From positions 1 through 33,614 of the forward strand of contig CAYVDJ010000106.1 in assembly GCA_964450755.1 (NCBI GenBank): a DNA stretch of 33,614 nucleotides, in the 5' to 3' direction. Source of the DNA: JAADDG01 sp964450755 (GTDB taxonomy: Bacteria; Campylobacterota; Campylobacteria; Campylobacterales; JAADDG01). Made by a program: the position numbers and the translations under genes. Of the stretch, positions 8,634 through 15,938 are shown piece after piece (positions within the stretch are counted from its first letter, which is position 1; every line of letters begins with the position of its first letter). The notes under the pieces are model-generated. The model was not told the DNA's origin, did no database searches, and saw only the letters and a list, made by a program, of their open reading frames with translations.

Positions 8634-9056
8634 ATGATTTCTATCTGCAACGAGAATACAAGAAATAGAATAGTATCTGTTAAAGAACGAGGGAAAAAAT
8701 TCCAAATTATCAATGAATCATCATCTCTTGTAAACAAAGTTACAGTGGACGGGTGTTACATAAAAGAAGGTCTAAAATGTGATTATCTCTTTGAAATTAT
8801 ACAAGAAGAAGCAGTAGAAAAAGTTTTTTATGTAGAACTAAAAGGAAAAGATGTAGAACACGGAATAAAACAGTTGGAAGCAACCATAAATCATTGTAGA
8901 TCTGAGCATCAAAACAGTGAAAAAAAGTGTTATATAGTAGCTTCAAAATATCCAAAATCTTCAACTTCATCACAAAAACTCAAAAGCAAATTTAGAAGAA
9001 GAAAAAATGGCATTTCACTTTTCATTGAAACACAAACTAAAGAGATAACGATTTAA
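8634..9056 (+). CDS. Small PD-(D/E)XK nuclease-like partner protein
   Basis: 140 residues with no recognised named family. The order of elements fits a minimal PD-(D/E)XK core: a helix, a strand with KCDYLFEI (Asp50), a strand FYVELKG carrying E68-x-K70, a helix with the family's frequent Gln (GIKQLEATI, Q80), then a strand CYIVASKYP. The C-terminus is Lys/Arg-rich (KLKSKFRRRK), which would suit nucleic acid binding. The gene starts 2 bp after the ATPase stop, indicating coupled translation, and ends 10 bp from the convergent modC-like gene. Alternative: a nuclease-dead scaffold or a nucleotide-binding effector. The catalytic assignment rests on motif spacing only. Confidence 0.7.
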   Translation: MISICNENTRNRIVSVKERGKKFQIINESSSLVNKVTVDGCYIKEGLKCDYLFEIIQEEAVEKVFYVELKGKDVEHGIKQLEATINHCRSEHQNSEKKCYIVASKYPKSSTSSQKLKSKFRRRKNGISLFIETQTKEITI

Positions 9057-9066
9057 AACAACGACC

Positions 9067-9915
9067 TTACACAACAGACGGAGCAAAAGCCTTTGTACTT
9101 ACTGTTACTCTCTCTCCTATACGCAGATTTTTGGCTTCTTGTTTGCTTACTACCACTTCTACAAGCTGTTGTCCTATGGAGATGATCGCTATATAGATCA
9201 CATCAACTTTGATCACATCCAAAAGTTCTCCTTCAAACGAGAACTTTTTACTGCCGCTTGTTTTTAAAAGCAGATCTTTTGGCTTCCCCTCCTGCAAAAT
9301 CTTTCCTAGATGAAGCACTACCATCTTATCGGCAAGACGATAAATCTCGCTTGGATCATGGCTGACCATAATCGTTGTCGTTTTAAACTCCTTATGAAGA
9401 GTAAGGATCTCATTTTGGAGTCTGCTTCTCATAGCGGGATCAAGAGCTGAGAGAGGCTCATCCATCAAAAGCAGTTTGGGTCTGTTCATCATCGCTCTGC
9501 ACAAAGAGACACGCTGTTTTTGTCCTCCGCTTAGAGTGGAAGGGAGTCGTTTTTTGAATCTGTCAAGTTTTGTTATCTCAAGCAGATGTTCTGCCAATTT
9601 TTTCTCTTTTCTTACAAAAAGCAGATTCTCCTCAACACTCATATTATCAAAAAGAGCATAATCTTGAAATACAAAACCTATCTTTCTCTTTTGCACAGGC
9701 AATACAAAGTTTTCATCCGACCATACAATATCACCGACTGTAATCCTGCCTTTTGCTTTTTCCAAACCGGCTATGATACGAAGCAGAGTTGTTTTACCGC
9801 TGCCACTCTCTCCGGCAAGTGCGATAAAATCCCCCTCCTTTATCTTCAAAGAAACTTCAAGCTCCATCTCTCCCAAACTTCCCTGCAATATTTTTGAGAC
9901 ATTTATATCAATCAT
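9067..9915 (-). CDS. modC: Molybdate-type ABC transporter ATP-binding protein
   Basis: 282 residues. Walker A GESGSGKT (35-42), Q-loop in VFQDYALF, LSGGQ (128-132), Walker B LLLMDEP (148-154) and the H-loop in VSHDPSEI are all intact. The C-terminal 65 residues read as a TOBE-type domain, as in ModC, which regulates or binds oxyanion. The N-terminal body resembles ModC more than CysA or PotA (LPVQKRKIGFVFQDYALF). The protein would power molybdate or tungstate uptake at the inner membrane. No modA or modB is adjacent: upstream is divergent mutS7 and downstream the convergent two-gene module, so it is a solitary copy here. Ribosome site weak (GGATG). Confidence 0.75.
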   Translation of the reverse strand: MIDINVSKILQGSLGEMELEVSLKIKEGDFIALAGESGSGKTTLLRIIAGLEKAKGRITVGDIVWSDENFVLPVQKRKIGFVFQDYALFDNMSVEENLLFVRKEKKLAEHLLEITKLDRFKKRLPSTLSGGQKQRVSLCRAMMNRPKLLLMDEPLSALDPAMRSRLQNEILTLHKEFKTTTIMVSHDPSEIYRLADKMVVLHLGKILQEGKPKDLLLKTSGSKKFSFEGELLDVIKVDVIYIAIISIGQQLVEVVVSKQEAKNLRIGERVTVSTKAFAPSVV

Positions 9916-10051
9916 TTGTTTTCATCCAAATCGTATATTTTTTAAGAATATGATTAATTTTGCACAATACAAAATACTCTTTAATTATATTACAATATAT
10001 ATTTATAGTTGTTGTAGAATTTTTAAACTAAATTTGTCATGAAACAAAATG

Positions 10052-10060
10052 TGATATAAT
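10052..10060 (+). promoter_or_regulatory. Extended -10 promoter of mutS7
   Basis: TGATATAAT is an extended -10 (TATAAT at 10055-10060). A TTGTCA at 10034-10039 could be a -35 but the spacing of 15 is short. The start codon is 34 bases downstream. Confidence 0.5.
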
Positions 10061-10093
10061 AAATCCCAAAATATGAAAAAAAGAGGATTTTGA

Positions 10094-13033
10094 TTGAAAC
10101 AAAATCAAAAAATTGACAGGATTTTAAACAACAAAAAAAAGCTTTTAACCGAAATATATTTTGATCTGCAAACTCTTTTTGAAAAAAAATATGGCAAAGA
10201 TACGATTGTACTGATAGAGATAGGGGCGTTTTTTGAAGTTTATGAGGTAAACAACAGCGATATCAGGATAGGAAAGGCAAAGGAGATAGCCGAGCTTCTA
10301 AACATCCAGCTTACCCGCAAAAACAAATCGATCATAGAAAATTCTATGCAAAATCCTCTCCTTGCCGGTGTGCCTTCCGTCTCTTTTGAGAGATATCTAA
10401 ACCGTCTTATCCAAACCAAAAAATATACCCTTGTGATCGTACGACAAAAGGGAGAACCGCCCAATATCAAACGATATATCTCAAATATCATCTCTCCGGG
10501 AACCAATATCGACTATGTGATGGAGCCAAACGAAAACTATATCGTCTCTTTGTTTATCGACAGAAACAGAGATGTCTATTCCATAGGTTATGCCGCTATC
10601 GATGTAAGTACCGGAAAGACTCTGATAAACGAGATACATGGAACAAGAGAGGATAAAACCTATGCTTTGGATGAAGTGTTTTCCCTTTTGCAAAGCTATC
10701 AGACAAGTGAGATAATCTTCACCTTTTTGGATAAAAAGATAGATGTTGATAAGATTTTCCAATATCTTGAAATAGAGGGGAATTATCATTACAGTTTCAA
10801 TGATCACAGAGTAAAAGTGATCTATCAAAATCTCCTTTTTGAGAGAATATTTGAGATAAAATCGATCCTCTCTCCCATAGAATACCTGAATCTTGAGAGA
10901 TTTCCCTACACAAGCGAAAGTCTGGCGATACTTTGTGAATTTATCATCGACCATGATCAAAATCTTCTTGAGAAGATGAACAGACCTCTGTTTTTGGGTA
11001 ACTCAAAGTTTGTTTATCTCGGAAACAATGCCCTTGAGCAAATCGGTATCATTTCCAAAAATCCCTCCGATATGACACTTTTGTCTCTGATAGACAAAAC
11101 ATCCACCGCTTTTGGAAAGAGAGTTTTAAAAGAGAGACTCTTAAATCCGATATGCGATATTCACTCTTTGAAAGAGCGGTATGAACTGATCGAAAAACTG
11201 ATAAAATGTTACAGGGATTTTGAAGTTCCTTTGAAACAGATATACGATCTTGAGAGGATTTTAAGACGCATAAAACTAAAAAAACTCCATCCCATGGAAC
11301 TTAAATACCTCCACACCTCTTTACTCTCCATTTTTGATATTTTCAAGATATCCGAAAAAAAGGAGATATGTATCTCAAAAGAGCTTATCAAAGAGACGGT
11401 TGATTTTATAGCATTTATCGATAACAGTTTTGATATAGAAGAGTGCGCAAAATATACAAAAGCACAGATAAATTCAAATCTTTTCAAAAACGGACTTTTT
11501 CCCAATATCGACAGACTGACTCAGGAAAATAAAAAGTATCTAAAAAGCATGGAGGAGGTCTGCGAACATATAGATTCTCTTTTTGAAAACCAAAATCAAA
11601 AATATGCTATTTTGGGCTATCTTGAAAGCGAGGGATATCATATCTCTTTGACAAAAAACAGGTTTGCCTCGATAGAGGAGAAACTTCTAAAAAGTTTTGT
11701 AAAGATTGGAGACAAACACTATTTTTTCAAAGATTTCACATTTAAAAAACTAAAAAACAGTGTCAAAATCAGCTCCTTTTTATTTGAAGAGATAACGGAT
11801 CGTTATATCGCAAATCAAACCAAACTGATAAATCTTGTCAAAGAGAAATTTGACGAGAGTATAGAAGAGATAGAGAAAAAGTTCTCCTTTACACTTGAAA
11901 ATCTCATAGACTTCATCGGCTCTTTGGATGTTGCCATAAGCGGTGCAAAATGTGCCGATCTCTATAACTATACAAAACCCCTCATAGAGGATAAAGAGAA
12001 TAAAAATTTCATAGAAGCCATAGCCTTAAGACATCCCATCATAGAATCAAACGAAGAAAACGGTATCTATATCTCAAATGATATATATTTGGGATACAAG
12101 TATGAAAATATAAAACATGACCATATTATGATAGAGGCGAGTGAGAGCGATTTTGTGCAGGGGATGATGCTTTACGGTATCAACTCAAGCGGAAAGTCCT
12201 CTTTGATGAAGAGTCTAGGAATAGCCGTTATCATGGCACAGGCGGGATTTTTTGTACCTGCTGCGGAGTTTAGATTTTGTATCGTTGAGAAAATATTTAC
12301 AAGAATCGTATCAAGAGACAACCTTTATAAAGGTTTATCAACTTTCAGTATAGAGATGTTAGAGCTTAAAAATATCTTCAACAGAGCAAATCAAAAAAGC
12401 CTGATACTCGGAGACGAGATAAGTCAAGGTACAGAAACTCAATCTGCTTTGGCTATCGTAGCAAGTACGATAATGAAATTAAATAGACTAAAATCACTCT
12501 TTATCTTTGCCACACATCTTCATCAACTGACAACTTTAAAAGAGATATCATCACTGAAAGAGGTGATATTTTTGCATCTTGCCGTGAGATATGAAGACTC
12601 AAGCGATAAACTTTTCTATGACAGAAAACTGAAAATCGGAAGCGGAAATTCCCTCTACGGTCTTGAATTTGCCAAATCTCTGCACATGGACAGAGATTTC
12701 ATCGAGGATGCCTGTAAAATCCGCAAAAAGATAACTCATGATTTTAGTGAGGTGGAACTTTTGAAAAAAAGAAAAAGAAGCAAATACAACAAAAACCTCT
12801 ACCTGACAAAATGCGCTCTTTGCAATAATCAAGTCGATGAGATCCACCACATTATCCCCCAACACAAAGCCGATAAAAAAGGAAAAATAGAACACTTTGA
12901 CAAAAACCACAGATACAATCTGATACCTCTTTGCAAAGAACACCACAAAAAAGTACACGAAGGAAAAATCGTTATCTACGGTTTCATCATGAGTGAAGAG
13001 GGATTAAAACTTCATTTTGAAGAGAGAGAGTAA
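10094..13033 (+). CDS. mutS7: MutS7-type DNA repair ATPase fused to HNH domain
   Basis: 979 residues. TTG start, supported by AAGAGGA 6 bp upstream. The N-terminal mismatch-recognition domain keeps the Phe-x-Glu motif (F46-F47-E48 in GAFFEVYE). A central lever/clamp region follows, then the MutS ATPase: Walker A GINSSGKS (695-702), which differs from the usual GPNMGGKS, then ILGDEISQGTET and the ATHLHQL H-motif. After about residue 900 an HNH/zinc domain is fused: CxxC (907, 910), HH (918-919), N942, C947 and HH (950-951). This arrangement is that of MutS7, known from Campylobacterota, giant viruses and octocoral mitochondria. It may recognise mismatches or branched DNA and nick it. Single gene, divergent from modC, with an insertion sequence starting 11 bp after its stop. 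Confidence 0.93.
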   Translation: MKQNQKIDRILNNKKKLLTEIYFDLQTLFEKKYGKDTIVLIEIGAFFEVYEVNNSDIRIGKAKEIAELLNIQLTRKNKSIIENSMQNPLLAGVPSVSFERYLNRLIQTKKYTLVIVRQKGEPPNIKRYISNIISPGTNIDYVMEPNENYIVSLFIDRNRDVYSIGYAAIDVSTGKTLINEIHGTREDKTYALDEVFSLLQSYQTSEIIFTFLDKKIDVDKIFQYLEIEGNYHYSFNDHRVKVIYQNLLFERIFEIKSILSPIEYLNLERFPYTSESLAILCEFIIDHDQNLLEKMNRPLFLGNSKFVYLGNNALEQIGIISKNPSDMTLLSLIDKTSTAFGKRVLKERLLNPICDIHSLKERYELIEKLIKCYRDFEVPLKQIYDLERILRRIKLKKLHPMELKYLHTSLLSIFDIFKISEKKEICISKELIKETVDFIAFIDNSFDIEECAKYTKAQINSNLFKNGLFPNIDRLTQENKKYLKSMEEVCEHIDSLFENQNQKYAILGYLESEGYHISLTKNRFASIEEKLLKSFVKIGDKHYFFKDFTFKKLKNSVKISSFLFEEITDRYIANQTKLINLVKEKFDESIEEIEKKFSFTLENLIDFIGSLDVAISGAKCADLYNYTKPLIEDKENKNFIEAIALRHPIIESNEENGIYISNDIYLGYKYENIKHDHIMIEASESDFVQGMMLYGINSSGKSSLMKSLGIAVIMAQAGFFVPAAEFRFCIVEKIFTRIVSRDNLYKGLSTFSIEMLELKNIFNRANQKSLILGDEISQGTETQSALAIVASTIMKLNRLKSLFIFATHLHQLTTLKEISSLKEVIFLHLAVRYEDSSDKLFYDRKLKIGSGNSLYGLEFAKSLHMDRDFIEDACKIRKKITHDFSEVELLKKRKRSKYNKNLYLTKCALCNNQVDEIHHIIPQHKADKKGKIEHFDKNHRYNLIPLCKEHHKKVHEGKIVIYGFIMSEEGLKLHFEERE

Positions 13034-13044
13034 TCCAAATACCA

Positions 13045-13058
13045 CCCGACTTAGCCCA
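13045..13058 (+). repeat. Left terminal inverted repeat of the IS
   Basis: CCCGACTTAGCCCA, perfectly complementary to 14994-15007. Confidence 0.88.
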
Positions 13059-13144
13059 AAAGCACTACAAGAATTTATAAAGAAGCCTAAAAATAGGGTT
13101 TTAAAAAACACCTCAAAACTGTAGTGCCTACTTTAAAACTGTAC

Positions 13145-13173
13145 TTGACATTAAATCTAAAATTTGCTATAAT
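13145..13173 (+). promoter_or_regulatory. Consensus promoter of the transposase, leaderless
   Basis: Perfect TTGACA (13145-13150), 17-bp spacer, perfect TATAAT (13168-13173) preceded by TGC. Only 8 bases separate the -10 from the ATG at 13182, so transcription should begin at or within 1-2 bases of the start codon. No Shine-Dalgarno is present. Confidence 0.85.
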
Positions 13174-13181
13174 AACGAATT

Positions 13182-14942
13182 ATGTTTGTAAGAGTAAAAA
13201 GCACACCAAAAAGTCCAAGAAAATCGGTACAAATTGTTGAATCCTATAGAATCGGAGGAAAAGTCAGACAAAAAATTGTCAAACATATAGGAGTGGCAAA
13301 AGATGATAAAGAATTAGAAGAATTAAAATCTCTTGCAAATTCTATTAAAATCAAACTCGAACTTGACGGACAATTACCACTTTATACCCCAAAAGAGATA
13401 GAAGAGAGAGAAAAACAGCTCAAAGAAAAAAAAGAAAAAGAGTCTATTGCCCAAAATAATAAAATAAACCTTGTCAATCAGTTAAATGAAAAAGAAGAAA
13501 AAGCTAAATTTAATGTAAATCTGCTGGATATTGAAGAAGAGGATCGCATAATTAAAGGGATTCATGATATATACGGCAAACTTTATGATGAACTGGGATT
13601 TGACAGAGTAATAGGCAATAAAGCAAGAAATGCCCGTTCAATAAAAATATTAAAAGAGATGGTATTGGCAAGAGTTGCAAATCCTGACAGTAAAAGAGGG
13701 AGTGTTTTTAATCTTCAAAAAAACTTTGGTGTAGAATTGGAACTAAAAGCAGTTTATAAAATGATGGATAAACTGGGAGACTATGAGATAAAAAGATTAA
13801 ACAAACTGGTCTATGAAGAGACAAAAAAACTTTTTAAAGAGAAAATAGACCTGATATTCTTTGATGCGACAACCCTGTACTTTGAGAGCTTTATAGAAGA
13901 TGAATTTAAAAAAAACGGCTACTCAAAAGATGGAAAATTCAATCAGCCACAAGTAGTGTTGGCACTGATGGTAACCAAAAACGGATTGCCTGTAGGTTAT
14001 AAAGCTTTCAAAGGAGATACATTCGACGGTCATACACTTATACCTCTGTTAAAAGAGGTAAAAGAGAATTATAATTTGGATAAAGTTGTTTTTGTAGCTG
14101 ACAGTGGAATGTTCAGTAAAGAAAATCTCAAAGAGTTTGAAGAGATATATGATAAAAAGAGTAATATTACCTATATTGTGGGAGCAAGAATAAAAAATAT
14201 GAGTAAAAAGCTAAAAGCTCAAATTACTGATATGGATAATTATAGTAAATTAAATGATGATATGAAAATAGCTGCATTTGATTTGGATAACGGTAAAAAG
14301 TTACTGGTATCCCACTCCCTTAAAAGAGCAAAAAAAGATAAATATGAGAGAGAAAAAAATATTCAAAAACTTAAAGACAAATTTGAAAAGAGCCAATCAC
14401 CTAAAGATTATTTCTCTAACAGCGGTTATAAGAAATACCTGCAATTAGATTATACAGAGGATAATAATAATAAAAACAAAGAGTGTAAACTAAAACTGAT
14501 TATCAATGAAGAGAAGATAAAAGAGGATTCTATCTGGGATGGATTAAAAGGAATTGTAACCAATAACAGTGAACTCACCAATGAGGAGTTAATCGAACAA
14601 TACTCCAATCTGTGGCAGGTTGAAGAATCTTTTAGGATCACAAAACATGATCTGAAAATCAGACCGATTTATCATTACAAACCAAGCAGGGTTAAAGCCC
14701 ATTTGGCAATAAGTTTCATGGCTTATACTTTGGTCAGACATTTGGAGCATAGAGTCAGACTTCGATATGTCAAACTCTCTCCAGAGAGGATCAGACAACT
14801 TTTACTAAATGTCCAAGTCAGCGTACTTTTTGATACAAAAACCAAGATGAGATTTGCTCTGCCTTCAAATATTCCGCCTGAAGCTGTTAAAATTTATAAA
14901 CTTATGGAGGTGCCTCTCAGAAAATCAGCTTATATTTTGTAG
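13182..14942 (+). CDS. IS1634-family DDE transposase
   Basis: 586 residues, full length for the family. The N-terminus (MFVRVKSTPKSPRKSVQIVE, then SYRIGGKVRQKIVKHIG) is the typical IS1634 opening. The catalytic triad is visible: D228 in FFDATTLYFES, D307 in VADSGMFS, and E481/E482 in LWQVEESFRITKHDLKIRPI, the IS4-superfamily C-terminal motif. It cuts and pastes the surrounding element. The ATG at 13182 is preceded by a perfect promoter 8 bp away and no ribosome site, so leaderless translation is expected. No frameshift or stop is seen, so it should be active. Stop TAG lies 65 bp before the right end. Confidence 0.95.
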   Translation: MFVRVKSTPKSPRKSVQIVESYRIGGKVRQKIVKHIGVAKDDKELEELKSLANSIKIKLELDGQLPLYTPKEIEEREKQLKEKKEKESIAQNNKINLVNQLNEKEEKAKFNVNLLDIEEEDRIIKGIHDIYGKLYDELGFDRVIGNKARNARSIKILKEMVLARVANPDSKRGSVFNLQKNFGVELELKAVYKMMDKLGDYEIKRLNKLVYEETKKLFKEKIDLIFFDATTLYFESFIEDEFKKNGYSKDGKFNQPQVVLALMVTKNGLPVGYKAFKGDTFDGHTLIPLLKEVKENYNLDKVVFVADSGMFSKENLKEFEEIYDKKSNITYIVGARIKNMSKKLKAQITDMDNYSKLNDDMKIAAFDLDNGKKLLVSHSLKRAKKDKYEREKNIQKLKDKFEKSQSPKDYFSNSGYKKYLQLDYTEDNNNKNKECKLKLIINEEKIKEDSIWDGLKGIVTNNSELTNEELIEQYSNLWQVEESFRITKHDLKIRPIYHYKPSRVKAHLAISFMAYTLVRHLEHRVRLRYVKLSPERIRQLLLNVQVSVLFDTKTKMRFALPSNIPPEAVKIYKLMEVPLRKSAYIL

Positions 14943-14993
14943 TGCCTTTTTAAAAAATGAAATCCCTGATTTATAGAATTTAGTGCAGTTTTA

Positions 14994-15007
14994 TGGGCTA
15001 AGTCGGG
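14994..15007 (-). repeat. Right terminal inverted repeat of the IS
   Basis: TGGGCTAAGTCGGG, the exact complement of 13045-13058. Confidence 0.88.
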
Positions 15008-15062
15008 AGGGGTTAAGAATGTGTTATTGTGAAAATGTTACTGTTGATATGGTGGTGGGTAG

Positions 15063-15218
15063 GTGAATGGTTACTATGCAAAAATCTATAGTGCTACAAA
15101 TGATAAAGAGTATCTAAAAAAAGCAGTTGATATTTTAAAACAGATGAAGCGAGATGGAACTTTGCTTCCAACTGATGAGAAGTGGTTGAGGCAGTATGAA
15201 GAGGAACTTGTGGAGTAG
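15063..15218 (+). pseudogene. C-terminal remnant of an unknown helical (TPR-like) protein
   Basis: An open stretch of 51 codons begins at a GTG just after a stop. It reads NGYYAKIYSATNDKEYLKKA and continues with DILKQM, resembling a TPR helix pair, and ends QYEEELVE. It has no credible ribosome site. A one-base shift near 15063 would join it to a 15-codon reading that begins at the ATG at 15019 and ends DMVVGR. It is probably the tail of a gene broken by the insertion sequence or by small deletions. Parent gene not recognised. Confidence 0.5.
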
Positions 15219-15240
15219 GAAGTGGGAAGTGGTTTAGCCA

Positions 15241-15450
15241 CTAAGCCCACTCCAATTTTGGTTCTATGTGTTTGTTTGCACACTCAGTGAGGTATGAGTT
15301 CATCAAGTTTTGATAGGGTATGCCAACTTTTACAGCTAAATTTTTAAAATACTCTATCGTATCCTCTTCAATCTTTATAGAAATCTGCCTTTTTACTTTT
15401 TTTGCATATGGATTTTTTACTGATTTGCTAAAGTCATACTCTTTTCTCAT
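15241..15450 (-). CDS. brnA: BrnA antitoxin (ribbon-helix-helix)
   Basis: 69 residues. The core QISIKIEEDTIEYFKNLA followed by GIPYQNLMNSYLTECA is the BrnA/CopG-like ribbon-helix-helix: one strand for the DNA major groove and two helices for dimerisation. BrnA neutralises BrnT and represses its own promoter in known systems. The ATG overlaps the brnT TGA in ATGA (15447-15450), so translation is coupled. The toxin-first order is the family norm. Lies just downstream of the insertion sequence and gene remnant. Confidence 0.88.
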   Translation of the reverse strand: MRKEYDFSKSVKNPYAKKVKRQISIKIEEDTIEYFKNLAVKVGIPYQNLMNSYLTECANKHIEPKLEWA

Positions 15451-15740
15451 GATAAAAACTCCTTATATTGTTTTTCTTCATTTTTTGTTGATTTTCTAGC
15501 ACTTATGATTCTAATACTATTTTCATCATCCCTATAGCAATGAACAACTGTCAACATTTTCAATGAGAAACTTAGCCCTATCAAGATAAATCTATCCTCA
15601 TCTTCACTATGGTCAGGATCATCAATCAATCTCGCATTTTCATCACCAAAAACAGTTTTAGCTTCCTCAAATGAAACTTTATGTTTTAGAAGATTTTTTT
15701 TAGCTTTCTTCTCATCCCAACTAAACTTTATATTTTCCAT
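15447..15740 (-). CDS. brnT: BrnT toxin (RelE-fold ribonuclease)
   Basis: 97 residues. FSWDEKKAKKNLLKHKVSFE with following EAKTVFGDE, then RFILIGLS, and IRIISARKST with EEKQY near the end match the BrnT family (PF04365), whose members are RelE-like RNases that stop translation. Length is normal and no motif is missing. It has a perfect consensus promoter with only 6 bases between the -10 and the ATG, and no Shine-Dalgarno, so the message should be leaderless. Overlaps brnA by 4 bp. Likely a mobile accessory pair. Confidence 0.9.
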   Translation of the reverse strand: MENIKFSWDEKKAKKNLLKHKVSFEEAKTVFGDENARLIDDPDHSEDEDRFILIGLSFSLKMLTVVHCYRDDENSIRIISARKSTKNEEKQYKEFLS

Positions 15741-15757
15741 AATGATATTATAATGAT
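15739..15757 (-). promoter_or_regulatory. Candidate BrnA operator, tandem ATCATTAT
   Basis: ATCATTAT occurs twice on the minus strand, at 15757-15750 and 15746-15739, 11 bp apart, so both lie on the same helix face. One copy overlaps the -10 and the other the start codon, a good layout for ribbon-helix-helix autorepression. Inference from spacing only. Confidence 0.45.
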
Positions 15758-15775
15758 TTTATCTATATTTGTCAA
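15747..15775 (-). promoter_or_regulatory. Consensus promoter of brnTA, leaderless
   Basis: On the minus strand TTGACA (15775-15770), 17-bp spacer, TATAAT (15752-15747), all bases matching consensus. The ATG of brnT begins 6 bases later at 15740, so the first transcribed base should be at or next to the A of ATG. Confidence 0.85.
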
Positions 15776-15882
15776 TAAACTTTCTTTTGTATCTTGATGA
15801 AAAGTATTTGAAAGTTTTTGAAAAGGAACTTGGGATTTAAAATTACTGCCATTTCCTTAAGCAAAATATATGTTGTAAACAG

Positions 15883-15934
15883 CCTAAATTTAGGGCTTTT
15901 TGGAAGCGCGACTGAAGCCCTGCTTCCAAAAAAA
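15883..15934. repeat. REP-like inverted repeats between brnT and the CitE-like gene
   Basis: An 11-bp perfect inverted repeat (TTTTTGGAAGC, 14-base loop, GCTTCCAAAAA; 15897-15907 and 15922-15932) with a GGGCTTCAGTC-like loop on the minus strand recalls REP elements. The T tract is on the 5' arm on both strands, so it is not a normal terminator. Next to it lies a 12-bp palindrome CCTAAATTTAGG (15883-15894). Confidence 0.5.
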
Positions 15935-15938
15935 GGCA

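Larger units (their letters stand above)
13045..15007 (+). mobile_element. IS1634-like insertion sequence, complete
   Basis: 1963 bp bounded by 14-bp terminal inverted repeats: CCCGACTTAGCCCA at 13045-13058 and its perfect complement at 14994-15007. The match resumes beyond one mismatch (CC before, GG after), so the true ends could be 3 bp further out. It carries one intact transposase gene. I see no target-site duplication: the left flank ends AAATACCA and the right begins AGGGGTTAAG. This suggests an old insertion, a flank deletion, or recombination between copies. It lies 11 bp past the mutS7 stop. Confidence 0.88.

Noticed and set aside
7558..9056. Identity of the ATPase pair as PARIS or RloAB
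   Set aside because: The second protein has no Toprim motif and is too short; it fits a PD-(D/E)XK pattern instead.
12599..12958. Minus-strand frame inside mutS7
   Set aside because: Antisense shadow of the HNH region; repeated Phe/Val is the complement of Lys-rich coding.
13031..15020. Target-site duplication of the IS
   Set aside because: No 4-8 bp direct repeat is seen outside either possible set of ends.
15897..15934. GGAAGC hairpin as a terminator of the CitE-like gene
   Set aside because: On both strands the T tract is on the 5' arm and A on the 3' side, the reverse of an intrinsic terminator.
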